NCBI RefSeq assembly: GCF_016793705.1
Contig: NZ_JAEULO010000023.1
Span: forward strand, 22,589 to 86,588
DNA: 64,000 bases
Origin: Tabrizicola sp.
GTDB lineage: Bacteria > Pseudomonadota > Alphaproteobacteria > Rhodobacterales > Rhodobacteraceae
Direction: 5' to 3'
Shown in pieces: positions 1 to 8,309 of this stretch. Position numbers and translations under genes: made by a program. The notes under the pieces are model-generated. The model worked only from the letters and a program-made list of their open reading frames with translations. It was not told the DNA's origin and ran no database searches. The number at the start of each line of letters is the position of its first letter. Position 1 is the stretch's first letter.

Positions 1-458
1 GAGGCGAGCACGATGCCGGGCAGGGCGAAAACGATGGGGTAGCCGGCGTCGACCATCATCCCGCCGACCCAGGTGTTCGCGCCGAAGGTCAGCACGACGC
101 AGAGGCCGACGACGACGGGAGAGACGCTGAACGGCAGGTCGATCAGGGTGATGAGCAGCGCCTTGCCGCGGAAATCGTACTTGGTGATGAACCAGGCGGC
201 GGCGATGCCGAAGACCGCGTTCAAGGGTACGGCGATGGCGGCGACAGTCAGGGTCAGGCGGATGGCGGCAAGGCCTTCCGGATTGGCGAGAGAGGTGACG
301 GCTTCCCACCAGCCCTTGCGCAGGGCCTCGACGAAGACGGCGACGAGCGGGGCGAGAAGAAGGAGGGCAAGAATGCCCAGAACGCTGCCGATCAGCAGGC
401 GGCGGACGAGGGGCGTTTCCTCGGTGGCGGGGCGCCAGGTGGCGGGTGCGTCAGACAT
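1..458 (-). CDS. cysW: Sulfate ABC transporter permease CysW, 3' part cut by window edge
   Basis: This is one of two inner-membrane permeases of the sulfate/thiosulfate importer. The visible 152 residues start MSDAPATWRP, followed by a hydrophobic segment (about residues 20-45). A second run of membrane segments contains FRGKALLITLIDLPFSVSP, typical of CysW. The start codon lies inside the last codons of cysT (8-base overlap, ATGTCTGA), so the two permeases are probably translationally coupled. The C-terminal half, including the EAA loop that would dock the ATPase CysA, lies beyond the left edge. cysA would be expected next. Confidence 0.93.
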   Translation of the reverse strand, partial: MSDAPATWRPATEETPLVRRLLIGSVLGILALLLLAPLVAVFVEALRKGWWEAVTSLANPEGLAAIRLTLTVAAIAVPLNAVFGIAAAWFITKYDFRGKALLITLIDLPFSVSPVVVGLCVVLTFGANTWVGGMMVDAGYPIVFALPGIVLA

Positions 459-1299
459 ATCCGATCCTCCGGCGGCTCCAGACCTGGATGGCGTTGATGA
501 TGAGGAGGAGCGCGAAGGAGATCGCCAGCATGGCGATGCCGATGGCGGTGGCCCCTTCGTAGTTGAACTCCTCCAGCTTGATGACGATGAGCAGGGGGGC
601 GATTTCGGTTTTCATCGGCAGGTTGCCGGCGATGAAGATGACCGAGCCATACTCGCCCACGGCCCGGGCCAGTGACAGGGCAAAGCCGGTCAGCGCGGCG
701 GGGGCGAGCATCGGCAGGACCACATGCCGGATCGTGTGGAAGCGCGAGGCGCCGAGAGTGGCGGAGGCTTCCTCGACCTCGCGCTCGACCTCGTCGATCA
801 CCGGCTGGACGGTGCGGGTGACGAAGGGCAGGCCGACGAAGACCAGCGCGATGAAGATGCCGCTGGGGATGTAGGCGATCCGGAAGCCGAGGTCCTTGGC
901 CAGCGCGCCGAAGGCCCCGTTCGGGGCATAAAGCGCGGTCAGCGCAATGCCGGCGACGGCGGTGGGCAGCGCGAAGGGCAGGTCGACCGCGGCGTCGATC
1001 AACCGGCGACCGGGGAAACGGTAGCGCGCCAGGACCCAGGCCAGCGCCACGCCGAAGACCAGGTTGAAGAGCGCGGCCAGAAAGGACAGCCGGAACGACA
1101 GCCAGAGCGAGGCCCAGATGCGGGCGCTGTTCACCTCCGTCCACAGCCGTTCGGGACCGGCAATCGCGCCCTTCGCCAGCAGGGCGCCGATGGGCAGAAG
1201 GACCACGAGCGAGAGAAGGGTGATCGTGATCCCGGCGCTTATCCCCAGGCCGGGGATCGGAGATCGGTGGATGAGGGGTCTGCTCATGAAGTTTCCCAT
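451..1299 (-). CDS. cysT: Sulfate ABC transporter permease CysT (CysU)
   Basis: A 282-residue inner-membrane permease of the CysPTWA sulfate importer. About six hydrophobic segments are visible, and FPGRRLIDAAVDLPFALPTA matches the conserved CysT/CysW signature. An alternative start at MSRPLIH, four codons later, is equally possible. It follows cysP by 50 bases and overlaps cysW by 8 bases on the same strand, so the three form one transcription unit. Length is normal for the family. Confidence 0.95.
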   Translation of the reverse strand: MGNFMSRPLIHRSPIPGLGISAGITITLLSLVVLLPIGALLAKGAIAGPERLWTEVNSARIWASLWLSFRLSFLAALFNLVFGVALAWVLARYRFPGRRLIDAAVDLPFALPTAVAGIALTALYAPNGAFGALAKDLGFRIAYIPSGIFIALVFVGLPFVTRTVQPVIDEVEREVEEASATLGASRFHTIRHVVLPMLAPAALTGFALSLARAVGEYGSVIFIAGNLPMKTEIAPLLIVIKLEEFNYEGATAIGIAMLAISFALLLIINAIQVWSRRRIGYV

Positions 1300-1349
1300 G
1301 CAAGGCGGGTCGGCACCGGGATGCCGACCCGTTGGTTCAGGGCGAACGG

Positions 1350-2465
1350 TTACTGCCCGACGTAGATCTGGTCGAAGATGCCGCCGTCGGCGAAGTGCTT
1401 GGCCTGCACATCCTTCCAGCCGCCGAAGGAGGCGATGTCGCGCAGTTCAAGCTGCGGGAAACGGGCGACGTCTTCCGGGGCGGCTTTCGAGGTATCCCAG
1501 CCGCGGTAGTAATCCTTGAAGATGATCGCCTGGGCCTCCGGCGTGTAGAGGAAGTTCAGATAACCCTCGGCCAGCTTCCGCTGCTCATCATTCTTGATGT
1601 TCGCCTCGACCAGCGCCACCGGGGGTTCTGCCAGGACGGAGACCGAGGGGACGACGATGTCGAACTGGTCCTCGCCAAGCTCGTTCAGGGCGAGATAGGC
1701 CTCGTTCTCCCAGGCGAGGAGCACGTCACCGATGCCGCGCTGGGCGAAGGTGGTCGTCGAGTCACGCGCGCCCTTGTCCAGCACTGGCACATGCTCGAAC
1801 AACGCTTTCACGAAGGCCTCGGGATCCTGGCCGTTCTTTTCCGCCCAGGCCCAGGCGGCGAGGTAGTTCCAGCGCGCGCCTCCGCTGGTCTTCGGGTTCG
1901 GCGTGATGACTTCCACGCCCTCGGCGGCCAGGTCGCCCCAGTCCTTGATGCCCTTGGGGTTCCCTTCGCGCACCAGGAAGACGATGGTCGAGGTATAGGG
2001 CGACGAGTTGTGCGGCAGCTTCGACTGCCAGTCCTCCGGAAGCTTGCCCTCTGCCGCGATCTTGTCGATGTCGGCGGCCAGCGCCAGGGTCACGACCTGC
2101 GCCTCCAGCCCCTCGATCACCGCGCGGGCCTGCGACCCCGAGCCGCCGTGGGATTGCTCGATGGTTGGCGCCTCGTTGCCTTGCGCGGTCCAGTAGGCAA
2201 CGAACGCCTCGTTCAGGTCGCGATACAACTCGCGCGTCGGGTCGTAGCTGACGTTCAACAGGCTTTCGGCGGCGACCGGGGTCGGCGCGATGCCCAGGAC
2301 GAGGGTGGCGATGGTCGCTGCGGCGACAAAGCCTTTCAGGCGGCTGATGGGCCAGCCGGTCAGGCGGCGCAGCCCGTCGGCGATGGTGACGCGCCCGTCC
2401 GGGTGGCGTTCGGCGACGGGGCCTTGCGCGGTCACGGTGCCGACGAGGGCGATGGTGGCAAGCAT
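1350..2465 (-). CDS. cysP: Sulfate-binding protein (CysP/Sbp family) with N-terminal extension
   Basis: The periplasmic solute-binding component of the sulfate importer, 371 residues. The mature domain begins near [15 protein letters not shown], and SHGGSGSQA and [13 protein letters not shown] are the sulfate-contact segments of the family. The chosen ATG has a strong AGGAGA ribosome site. Oddly, about 45 residues (including [17 protein letters not shown]) precede what looks like the real signal peptide ([18 protein letters not shown]... ending PVAA). No ATG, GTG or TTG start lies between them. The front part resembles a separate small protein read through into CysP. It could be a true fusion, a lost stop or start, or an unusually long leader. 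Confidence 0.9.
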   Translation of the reverse strand: MLATIALVGTVTAQGPVAERHPDGRVTIADGLRRLTGWPISRLKGFVAAATIATLVLGIAPTPVAAESLLNVSYDPTRELYRDLNEAFVAYWTAQGNEAPTIEQSHGGSGSQARAVIEGLEAQVVTLALAADIDKIAAEGKLPEDWQSKLPHNSSPYTSTIVFLVREGNPKGIKDWGDLAAEGVEVITPNPKTSGGARWNYLAAWAWAEKNGQDPEAFVKALFEHVPVLDKGARDSTTTFAQRGIGDVLLAWENEAYLALNELGEDQFDIVVPSVSVLAEPPVALVEANIKNDEQRKLAEGYLNFLYTPEAQAIIFKDYYRGWDTSKAAPEDVARFPQLELRDIASFGGWKDVQAKHFADGGIFDQIYVGQ

Positions 2466-2542
2466 GGTCTTCTCCTTGGATGACGGGATCGGGCCGCAGG
2501 GCCTCAGTCCCGGAACGGTTTGCGGAAGGTGCAGATGGGTCA

Positions 2543-2791
2543 TCACGGCGCTCCGATCGGTTCGACACGGGCTTCCCAGACGGTCGGGTCACGGCCTTCC
2601 AGGAGATCGGCGACGGCTTCGGCGGGGTTGCGGGTGAAGATCACCAGCGGGCTGCCGTTGACGCGATGGGTCTGGCCGGTTCGGCGGTCGATCAGCCGGA
2701 CGGCGCAGGTGGCGCGAGGGCTCCGGGGCATGGGCACGTGCGCCAGCCCGGCCGTCGCAAAGACAGTGCGGGGGGATACGGCGGCAGTCAT
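2543..2791 (-). CDS. Small hypothetical protein at head of the cys operon
   Basis: An 82-residue protein starting [15 protein letters not shown], preceded by a good AAGGAG site. It contains Arg-rich beta-like segments ([36 protein letters not shown]). The last part looks like a module that deals with amino-acid positions rather than an enzyme, but I do not recognise a family with certainty. It lies 77 bases upstream of cysP on the same strand and is probably the first gene of the sulfate operon. No membrane segment or signal peptide is evident. Confidence 0.6.
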   Translation of the reverse strand: MTAAVSPRTVFATAGLAHVPMPRSPRATCAVRLIDRRTGQTHRVNGSPLVIFTRNPAEAVADLLEGRDPTVWEARVEPIGAP

Positions 2792-2885
2792 CGTCCTTCT
2801 CCTTCGCTGAAACGGGGCATCTGCCCGGCGTTCCTTAATAACGACAGGAGTGGTCGAGTATTGCAAAGGAAAATACTCGCCAAAT

Positions 2886-2927
2886 ATAGTCGTGATTATA
2901 GAATGATATTCTCTATCCCGCGACTAT
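2886..2927. promoter_or_regulatory. AT-rich promoter/operator candidate upstream of the cys operon
   Basis: This is an AT-rich island in GC-rich surroundings. It has 7-base inverted arms ATAGTCG/CGACTAT at its ends and a central imperfect dyad with GAAT-N3-ATTC (2901-2911). On the minus strand TATAAT (2900-2895) could be a -10 box for the cys operon; no convincing -35 box is visible. The Rrf2-type regulator next door is the obvious candidate binder. Dyad and AT content are seen; function is inferred. Confidence 0.4.
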
Positions 2928-2980
2928 CCGTCGGGTGAGAATCATTTGGGAATTGGCGTAGGATCAGTGGCTTGCGCGTG

Positions 2981-3436
2981 TCATTCCGCGCCGATCACCT
3001 GTTCCGCCACTGTGCTGGAACGCAGCATGTCTGCCAAGGTCAGTGAGTCGATGATCAGGAGGTAGGACCAGAACACCTCGGCAAAGACCTTGCGGATGCG
3101 GCAGCTGGCTTCGTCCACGCAATCCTCGCAGCGCTGGTAGGCCCGGCGCGACAGGCAGGGCAGGGGAGCGATAGGACCGTCGATGGTGCGCAGAAGCTCG
3201 GAGATCGAGATGTCGGAGGGACGCTTGATCAGGCTGTAGCCCCCAGACCGGCCCCGGATCGAGGCGATCACCCCGGCATTGCGCACCTCCAGCAGAATAT
3301 GCTCCAGGAACCGCTTGGGCGTACCAGAGCGCTTGGCGATCTCTTCGATCGTCAGCGGCTCGGGCTGGCCCTTCTCGGCCTCGTCGGCCAGAACCAGAAG
3401 CGCCTTCAGGGCGTATTTCATCTTCTGCGTGATCAT
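2981..3436 (-). CDS. Rrf2-family transcriptional regulator with four clustered cysteines
   Basis: A 151-residue DNA-binding protein. The start MITQKMKYALKALL is standard for Rrf2 proteins; a TTG start 12 codons upstream is less likely. The winged helix spans about residues 1-75 (EEIAKRSGTPKRFLEHIL, then RGRSGGYSL). Cys94, Cys103, Cys106 and Cys112 sit in the segment where IscR, NsrR and RirA hold an Fe-S cluster, though the C-x8-C-x2-C-x5-C spacing differs from those. It lies directly upstream of the sulfate operon on the same strand, so a sulfur- or cysteine-responsive role (as for CymR) is plausible but inferred. Confidence 0.88.
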   Translation of the reverse strand: MITQKMKYALKALLVLADEAEKGQPEPLTIEEIAKRSGTPKRFLEHILLEVRNAGVIASIRGRSGGYSLIKRPSDISISELLRTIDGPIAPLPCLSRRAYQRCEDCVDEASCRIRKVFAEVFWSYLLIIDSLTLADMLRSSTVAEQVIGAE

Positions 3437-3646
3437 GGGGAAAACGCTACGCCCCGGAATCTCGAGAATCAATGTCGCGATTCCCCGACCATGGGCTTTC
3501 TGGCCCGCGCGTCACAAGAAAACCCCAGTCGAAACCACAGAAAATCAAGGGAAAGCGGGCTTCTTCTTATACACGATAAAAAATATAGACTTTTGTTTCT
3601 TTCTCGGCATGCTGAAAGGGGACGACCGCTGCCAAGGGCCTGGACC

Positions 3647-4120
3647 ATGACCGACCTCGACCTGATCGACCGCAAGATCGTTGCCGAGCTGATGCAGGAC
3701 GCGACGCTGCCGATTGCCCAGATTGCTGACAAGGCGGGCCTGTCGCAGACCCCGGCCTGGAAGCGGATCCAGAAGCTGGAGGCGACCGGCGTGCTGACCC
3801 GGCGGGTGGCACTGGCCGATCCGGCGAAATTGGGGTTCGGGCTGACGGTCTTCGTGGGGATCGAGGCGCCGGATCATTCGCCGGACTGGCGCGAGGCCTT
3901 TTCGCGCGCCGTCGATGCCATCCCGGAGATCATGGAGGTCTACCGGATGGCAGGAGAGCTCGACTACCTGTTGCGGGTCGCGGTGCAGGACATGGCGGCC
4001 TTCGACACGCTTTACAAACGACTGACCGATGCGGTGCCGATCAAGAACGTGACCAGCCATTTCGCGATGGAGCGGATGAAGTTCACCACCGCCTACCCGG
4101 TCGACACGCGGAACCGATGA
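3647..4120 (+). CDS. Lrp/AsnC-family transcriptional regulator
   Basis: A 157-residue regulator. The N-terminal helix-turn-helix (DRKIVAELMQDATLPIAQIA, SQTPAWKRIQKLE) is followed by an alpha/beta ligand-binding and oligomerisation domain ending in MERMKFTTAYPV. Length and domain order are normal for the family. The start MTDLDLIDRKIV matches homologues; the upstream open frame is not coding. It is transcribed divergently from the Rrf2 gene and sits about 100 bases before the hydrolase gene. Its ligand cannot be told from sequence. Confidence 0.92.
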   Translation: MTDLDLIDRKIVAELMQDATLPIAQIADKAGLSQTPAWKRIQKLEATGVLTRRVALADPAKLGFGLTVFVGIEAPDHSPDWREAFSRAVDAIPEIMEVYRMAGELDYLLRVAVQDMAAFDTLYKRLTDAVPIKNVTSHFAMERMKFTTAYPVDTRNR

Positions 4121-4218
4121 GGGAATGGCGTTCTCTTTCGGGCTTTGTCTTTGGAACCCGGAATCACGACAGAGTTGCTAGATTTAACCCGGAAGCAGAT
4201 TCGCGAAGGACAGTGGAG

Positions 4219-4779
4219 ATGACCAAGACCCTGATCGTTCCTGGCCTCGACGGCTCGCCCGCGCCGCACTGGCAGCATTGGTGGGCGCAGACCGACCCGC
4301 GCGCGCTGATGGTGGATCTGTCCGACCCGGCAAAACCGCTGCCTGCGCTGTGGGAAACCGAGCTGGCCTCGATGATCCTGCATCACCCGGATTGTGTGCT
4401 GGTCGGGCATTCGCTGGGCGCGGTGCTGGTCGCGCGCATCCTGACCAAATGGCCGCAGCTGAAGGTTCGGGCGGCGATGCTGGTGGCCCCGGCGGAAACT
4501 GCGGGCAGCGACCGGATCGGTCACTTCGGCCCGATCCCGGAACGCCCCCTGGGGGTGCCCGCGCTGGTCGTCGCCAGCCGCAACGACCCCTGGATGCGCT
4601 ATACCCGCGCGGGCAGCCTGGCGCAGTCCTGGGGGGCAGAACTGGTGGACATGGGCTTTGCCGGGCATATCAACGTCGCTTCGGGCTTCGGGCCCTGGCT
4701 GGGCGGCAAATGGCTGAGGGACGAGCTTCTTGCGGAAAACGCGATGACGCTTGCGCCACGACAGGGGGTTCGCGCATGA
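4219..4779 (+). CDS. RBBP9/YdeN-type serine hydrolase
   Basis: A 186-residue alpha/beta hydrolase of the small RBBP9/YdeN family. VGHSLGAVLVAR carries the nucleophile elbow (GHSLG). An aspartate in ASRNDPWM and a histidine in GFAGHINVASG complete the expected triad. The start MTKTLIVPGLDGSPAPHW is typical and has an AAGGA/GGAG site upstream. Substrate is unknown. Its stop overlaps the next gene start by ATGA, making it the first gene of a three-gene unit with two tiny membrane proteins. Confidence 0.88.
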   Translation: MTKTLIVPGLDGSPAPHWQHWWAQTDPRALMVDLSDPAKPLPALWETELASMILHHPDCVLVGHSLGAVLVARILTKWPQLKVRAAMLVAPAETAGSDRIGHFGPIPERPLGVPALVVASRNDPWMRYTRAGSLAQSWGAELVDMGFAGHINVASGFGPWLGGKWLRDELLAENAMTLAPRQGVRA

Positions 4780-4907
4780 GCCGCCTGTTCCGAAGCCCGA
4801 ACGGTGGCCTCGCCAGCTATGTCGCGCTGGCCGTCTTTGCCGCGGCCTACCTGGGCGCGATGGTGCTGGTGCTGGCCCCCGACCTGCTTCTCGGAGGGCT
4901 GCCATGA
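4776..4907 (+). CDS. Tiny single-span membrane protein (43 aa)
   Basis: A 43-residue ORF starting MSRLFRSPNGGLASYVALAV with one transmembrane helix (about residues 14-38, VALAVFAAAYLGAMVLVLAP). It is joined to its neighbours by ATGA overlaps at both ends (4776-4779 and 4904-4907), which supports it being translated. I do not recognise a family. Such small proteins often serve as accessory subunits of membrane complexes, but no partner is visible here. Confidence 0.6.
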   Translation: MSRLFRSPNGGLASYVALAVFAAAYLGAMVLVLAPDLLLGGLP

Positions 4908-5044
4908 ACGACGGACGTTTCGACCAGCATTTCCTGGAGCTCTTCGCCAGGGGGGAGCCTCGTGAGGCGAAGGCAGGGGGCCCGGTTCTCGTGCTGTGCC
5001 TCGTGCTTCTTGCCCTGATCACGGCCGCGTTCCTGCTGGGCTGA
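4904..5044 (+). CDS. Tiny tail-anchored membrane protein (46 aa)
   Basis: A 46-residue ORF, MNDGRFDQHFLELFARGEPR..., with a charged N-terminal half and a C-terminal hydrophobic helix (VLVLCLVLLALITAAFLLG). Start overlaps the previous small gene by ATGA. It ends 30 bases before the stop of the convergent comM-like gene. Family unknown. The pair may form a heteromeric membrane complex. Confidence 0.6.
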   Translation: MNDGRFDQHFLELFARGEPREAKAGGPVLVLCLVLLALITAAFLLG

Positions 5045-5073
5045 CGCAGCCTGCCCGTAGCCGCAGTCATCGC

Positions 5074-6591
5074 CTAGAGCCCTCCGATAGCAGAAGTGAG
5101 GCGGAAGCTGATCGCCTCGGCGATATGCGGCTTGCGGACGGAGGGGCTATCGTCGAGGTCGGCGATGGTGCGGGCCACCCGCAGCACGCGGTGGTAGCCC
5201 CGGGCGGAGAGGCCCATGCGTTCGGCGACACGCCCGACAAGTTCCCTGCCTTCGGCGTCGGGGGTGGCGTGCTCCTCCAGCGCGGCACCTTCGAGGTCGG
5301 CATTGACACGCAGGTCGGGGGCGTCGGTGAAGCGGGGGGTCTGGCGGTCGCGGGCTGCGGCGACGCGGGCGGCGATGGTGGCGGAGCTTTCGCCCGAGGA
5401 CGGCAGGTCGAGGTCGGTGAAGGCGACGGGGGGCACTTCGACGCGGAGGTCGAAGCGGTCCATCAGCGGGCCGGAGATGCGGCCGAGGTAGTCCTCGCCG
5501 CAGACCGGCGCGCGGCCGCAGGCGCGATTGGGGTCCGAGAGATAGCCGCATTTGCAGGGGTTGGCGGCGGCGATCAGCAGGAAGCGGCAGGGATAGCGGA
5601 TATGCGCATTGGCGCGGGCGACCATGACGGTGCCGGTCTCGATCGGCTGGCGCAGGGTGTCGAGCACGGTGCGGGGGAATTCGGGGAATTCGTCGAGGAA
5701 GAGGACGCCGTTGTGGGCAAGGCTGATCTCGCCCGGTTTCGCGCCCCGGCCCCCGCCGACGATGGCAGCCATGCTGGCGGTGTGGTGCGGCTCACGGAAG
5801 GGCCGGTCGCGCGAGATGCCGCCTTCGGTCAGGAGACCCGCGAGGGAGTGGATCATTGAGGTTTCCAGCGCCTCGGGTGCGGAGAGCGGAGGCAGGATGC
5901 CGGGAAGCCGGGCCGCGAGCATGGACTTGCCCGAGCCGGGCGTGCCGACCATGAACAGGTGATGTCTGCCTGCGGCGGCGATTTCCAACGCCCGCTTGGC
6001 GCGTTCCTGGCCCTTCACCTCGCGGAAGTCGCGAGGGCTGGTTTCGCGGACGACCTCGCCCGCCTCGGCGGGGGCAAGCGGCGTGCGGCCGGTGTAATGG
6101 TGCAGAACCTCGTCGAGCGAGGCGGCGGCGAGGACCTGTGTTGCGCCGACCCAGGCGGCCTCGGCCCCGCAGGCGCGGGGGCAGAGGAGCGCGCGATCCT
6201 CGACCGCGGCGGCCATGGCGGCGGGAAGCGCCCCGGCTACGGGGACGAGGCGGCCGTCGAGCGACAACTCGCCCAGGGCGACGGTGCCCTCGACATCCTC
6301 GCGCGGAATGATCTCCAAGGCGGCGAGGAGGGCGACGGCGATGGGCAGATCGAAGTGGGAGCCCTCCTTGGGCAGATCGGCGGGCGAGAGATTGACGGTG
6401 ATCCGCTTGGCGGGAAGCGCGATGGACAGGGCTTGCAGCGCGGCGCGGACCCGTTCCTTGGCCTCGGTCACCGCCTTGTCGGGCAGGCCGACCAGGGTGA
6501 AGGACGGCGATCCGGGCGAGACGGCGCATTGCACCTCGACCAGGCGGGCCTCGACCCCCTCGAAGGCGACGGTATAGGCGCGGGCGGTCAT
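5074..6591 (-). CDS. comM: YifB/ComM-family Mg-chelatase-like AAA+ ATPase
   Basis: A 505-residue ATPase. The N-terminal ChlI-like domain (residues 1-170, ending near TGRTPLAPAEAG) precedes a Mg-chelatase AAA+ core with Walker A GTPGSGKS (216-223) and Walker B GVLFLDEFPEF. The ANPCKCGYL and CGRAPVCG cysteine clusters are followed by the C-terminal domain with RGYHRVLRVARTIADLD. This is full length for the family. In naturally competent bacteria ComM is a branch-migration helicase that aids integration of incoming DNA; that role here is inferred. It stands alone on the minus strand. Confidence 0.95.
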   Translation of the reverse strand: MTARAYTVAFEGVEARLVEVQCAVSPGSPSFTLVGLPDKAVTEAKERVRAALQALSIALPAKRITVNLSPADLPKEGSHFDLPIAVALLAALEIIPREDVEGTVALGELSLDGRLVPVAGALPAAMAAAVEDRALLCPRACGAEAAWVGATQVLAAASLDEVLHHYTGRTPLAPAEAGEVVRETSPRDFREVKGQERAKRALEIAAAGRHHLFMVGTPGSGKSMLAARLPGILPPLSAPEALETSMIHSLAGLLTEGGISRDRPFREPHHTASMAAIVGGGRGAKPGEISLAHNGVLFLDEFPEFPRTVLDTLRQPIETGTVMVARANAHIRYPCRFLLIAAANPCKCGYLSDPNRACGRAPVCGEDYLGRISGPLMDRFDLRVEVPPVAFTDLDLPSSGESSATIAARVAAARDRQTPRFTDAPDLRVNADLEGAALEEHATPDAEGRELVGRVAERMGLSARGYHRVLRVARTIADLDDSPSVRKPHIAEAISFRLTSAIGGL

Positions 6592-6619
6592 TTCGGCGTT
6601 TCGCGGCTTGGAGCGGTTA

Positions 6620-6727
6620 TTGAATCGAGCGCGTTCCGCGCAAGCCTTTTGTCTCGCCTCTGCGCGCGAAGGGCGCGCAGAGGCTCGGCCCTTGCCTCCG
6701 GCGGGGATATTTGCGGACAGAAAATGC
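6620..6727. repeat. Structured intergenic repeat, copy 1
   Basis: This copy begins with a TGAATCGAGCGC block and CAAGCCTTTTGTCTCG. A perfect 12-base-arm hairpin GCCTCTGCGCGC / GCGCGCAGAGGC (6656-6667 and 6673-6684, loop GAAGG) follows. It ends in CCTCCGGCGGGGATATTTG. The same order of blocks recurs at 12902-13010 and 55464-55585 with different stem sequences. It lies between the minus-strand GST-like and comM-like genes. Confidence 0.85.
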
Positions 6728-6797
6728 GCCGCGTAGTTCTGGACTGGCCCATGCGCCCCACCCGATTCACCTTGGTTAACGGCTAGGGCGAAATGGT

Positions 6798-7670
6798 TTA
6801 CGATTGGTAAAGCGCCATGAACTTCGGCCAGGCTTCGGCATCGGCCAGGGTCTTGTCGCGGCAGAAGGCGTTGCAGAAGCCGAAGCGGCGTCCGTAAAGC
6901 TGAAGCGCATGGGTGACGGGCTTGCCGGAATAGGGGCAGTCGGCGTTCACGGTGTCGGCGCAGTCCACCGTGCTTGCGGGCAGGGGGACGGGACCGGGCC
7001 AGTCGCGCCGGGGATAGTCACGACGGTAGAACTCCTGATCCGCGCCGTCGACAAGGCCCATCGCGCGCCAGCGGCGGAAACTGGGGTGGGAAAGCTGGGC
7101 GTTGACGTAGAGCATCGCCTGCGCGCCGACCGGCAGGTTGTAGGTGGCGATGCGGCTGGCGACGGGGGCGAAGAAGGCATCGGCGGCGCTGTAGGCCCCG
7201 CAGAGCCAGGGAGTGGTGGAGTGGGTCGTCTCGCGCGCCCAGGCCCAGAGGGTTTCGAGCCGGGCAAGGTCGGCCAGGACCTCGGGCGGGGGCCGGCAGT
7301 CGGTGTAGCTGACGCGCAGGTTCATCGGGCAATGCGTGCGCAGCGCGACGAAGCCCGCGTGCATCTCGGCGGCGAGGACCCGGGCGGTGGCGCGGGCGTG
7401 CGGATCGGCGGGCCAGAGCCCGGCCCCGGGGTGGCGGGTCGCCAGTTCCTCGGCGATGGCGATGGTCTCGGGGACGACCGAACCCTCGGGCGTGCGCATC
7501 GTGGGCGCGGTGCGGGCGGGGAAGTAGTCCTTCAGCACCGTCGCCAACTGGTCGGTGTAGAGCCGGGCGGAATGCGTCCGGACCGGGATGCCGAAAGCGT
7601 CGAAGAGAAGCCAGCCGCGCAACGACCAGCTGGAATAGCCGCGGTCGCCGATCACGAGATCATAGGTCAT
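6798..7670 (-). CDS. Glutathione S-transferase with C-terminal YHS-like cysteine motif
   Basis: A 290-residue protein. Residues 1-90 form a thioredoxin-like GST N-domain (GDRGYSSWSLRGW, then PEGSVVPETIAIAEEL for the glutathione contact), and 95-220 an all-helical GST C-domain. After a Pro-rich linker, residues 237-290 carry CPYSGKPVTHALQLYGRRF then GFCNAFCRDK (Cys245, Cys266, Cys270). This resembles a YHS metal-binding motif, which ordinary GSTs lack. Substrate unknown. The start MTYDLVIGDRGYSSWSLR is standard. Confidence 0.88.
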   Translation of the reverse strand: MTYDLVIGDRGYSSWSLRGWLLFDAFGIPVRTHSARLYTDQLATVLKDYFPARTAPTMRTPEGSVVPETIAIAEELATRHPGAGLWPADPHARATARVLAAEMHAGFVALRTHCPMNLRVSYTDCRPPPEVLADLARLETLWAWARETTHSTTPWLCGAYSAADAFFAPVASRIATYNLPVGAQAMLYVNAQLSHPSFRRWRAMGLVDGADQEFYRRDYPRRDWPGPVPLPASTVDCADTVNADCPYSGKPVTHALQLYGRRFGFCNAFCRDKTLADAEAWPKFMALYQS

Positions 7671-7745
7671 GCGTCTTGTCCTTTTTCCCGTACATTTGAC
7701 CCGGCGCGGGCGGTGAGGGGAAACGAAGATTTGTGGGCAGTGCCA

Positions 7746-8309
7746 TCACGGACGGTGATTGATCGAAAAGACCTTCGGCGGGGCGAGAGCGAGGCTGGTA
7801 ACGGAAAGATTGTCGATGCGATGGGCGAAAGCGGCCTCGGGGGAAATCCCTTCGGCCCGTTGCAGCGCCGCGACGATGGGGCCGAAATGGGCGACGACGA
7901 TGATGTCGGCAGCGAGCCCGTGCAGGCGGTCGAGCGCCGCCCAGCTGCGGGTGGTCAGTGCAGTCCAGCTTTCGCCGCCGGGGGGGGCGATGTCGCCGGG
8001 GCTTTCCCAGAAGGCGCGGATGTGGTCCGGGCTTTCGGCCTCGATCTCGGCGAAGGGGCGGGTTTCCCACTGGCCGAAGTGGATCTCGCGCAAGTCCGGG
8101 TCGTGCGGCAGGCGTGGGCGGGGTCCCAGCGCATCGGCGGTCGCCACGGCGCGGGCGAGGTCGGAGGAGACGACGGGCGCCTCGGGCGGCAGATGGGCGG
8201 ACAGCCGGGCGAGGGCGGCGCTGTCGGAGAGGTCGGCGGGCAGGTCGGTCCAGCCGATCATCGTCCTGGCATGAGTCGGGCCGTGGCGGACGAGCCAGAA
8301 GCGGGTCAT
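7746..8309 (-). CDS. Histidine phosphatase family protein (possible alpha-ribazole phosphatase)
   Basis: A 187-residue phosphoglycerate-mutase-like phosphatase. The RHG triad is at residues 8-10 (LVRHGPTH), the second Arg in SSDLARAVATA, and the second catalytic His in VVAHFGPIVAAL. Its start overlaps the stop of cobU by ATGA. A CobC-type role (dephosphorylating alpha-ribazole phosphate during cobalamin assembly) is therefore attractive, but the family is broad and context is the only support. Confidence 0.85.
   Translation of the reverse strand: MTRFWLVRHGPTHARTMIGWTDLPADLSDSAALARLSAHLPPEAPVVSSDLARAVATADALGPRPRLPHDPDLREIHFGQWETRPFAEIEAESPDHIRAFWESPGDIAPPGGESWTALTTRSWAALDRLHGLAADIIVVAHFGPIVAALQRAEGISPEAAFAHRIDNLSVTSLALAPPKVFSINHRP

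Noticed and set aside
73-675. 200-residue plus-strand ORF at the left edge
   Set aside because: Antisense to cysW and cysT, which have clear permease motifs; Arg-rich low-complexity translation typical of a GC-rich shadow frame.
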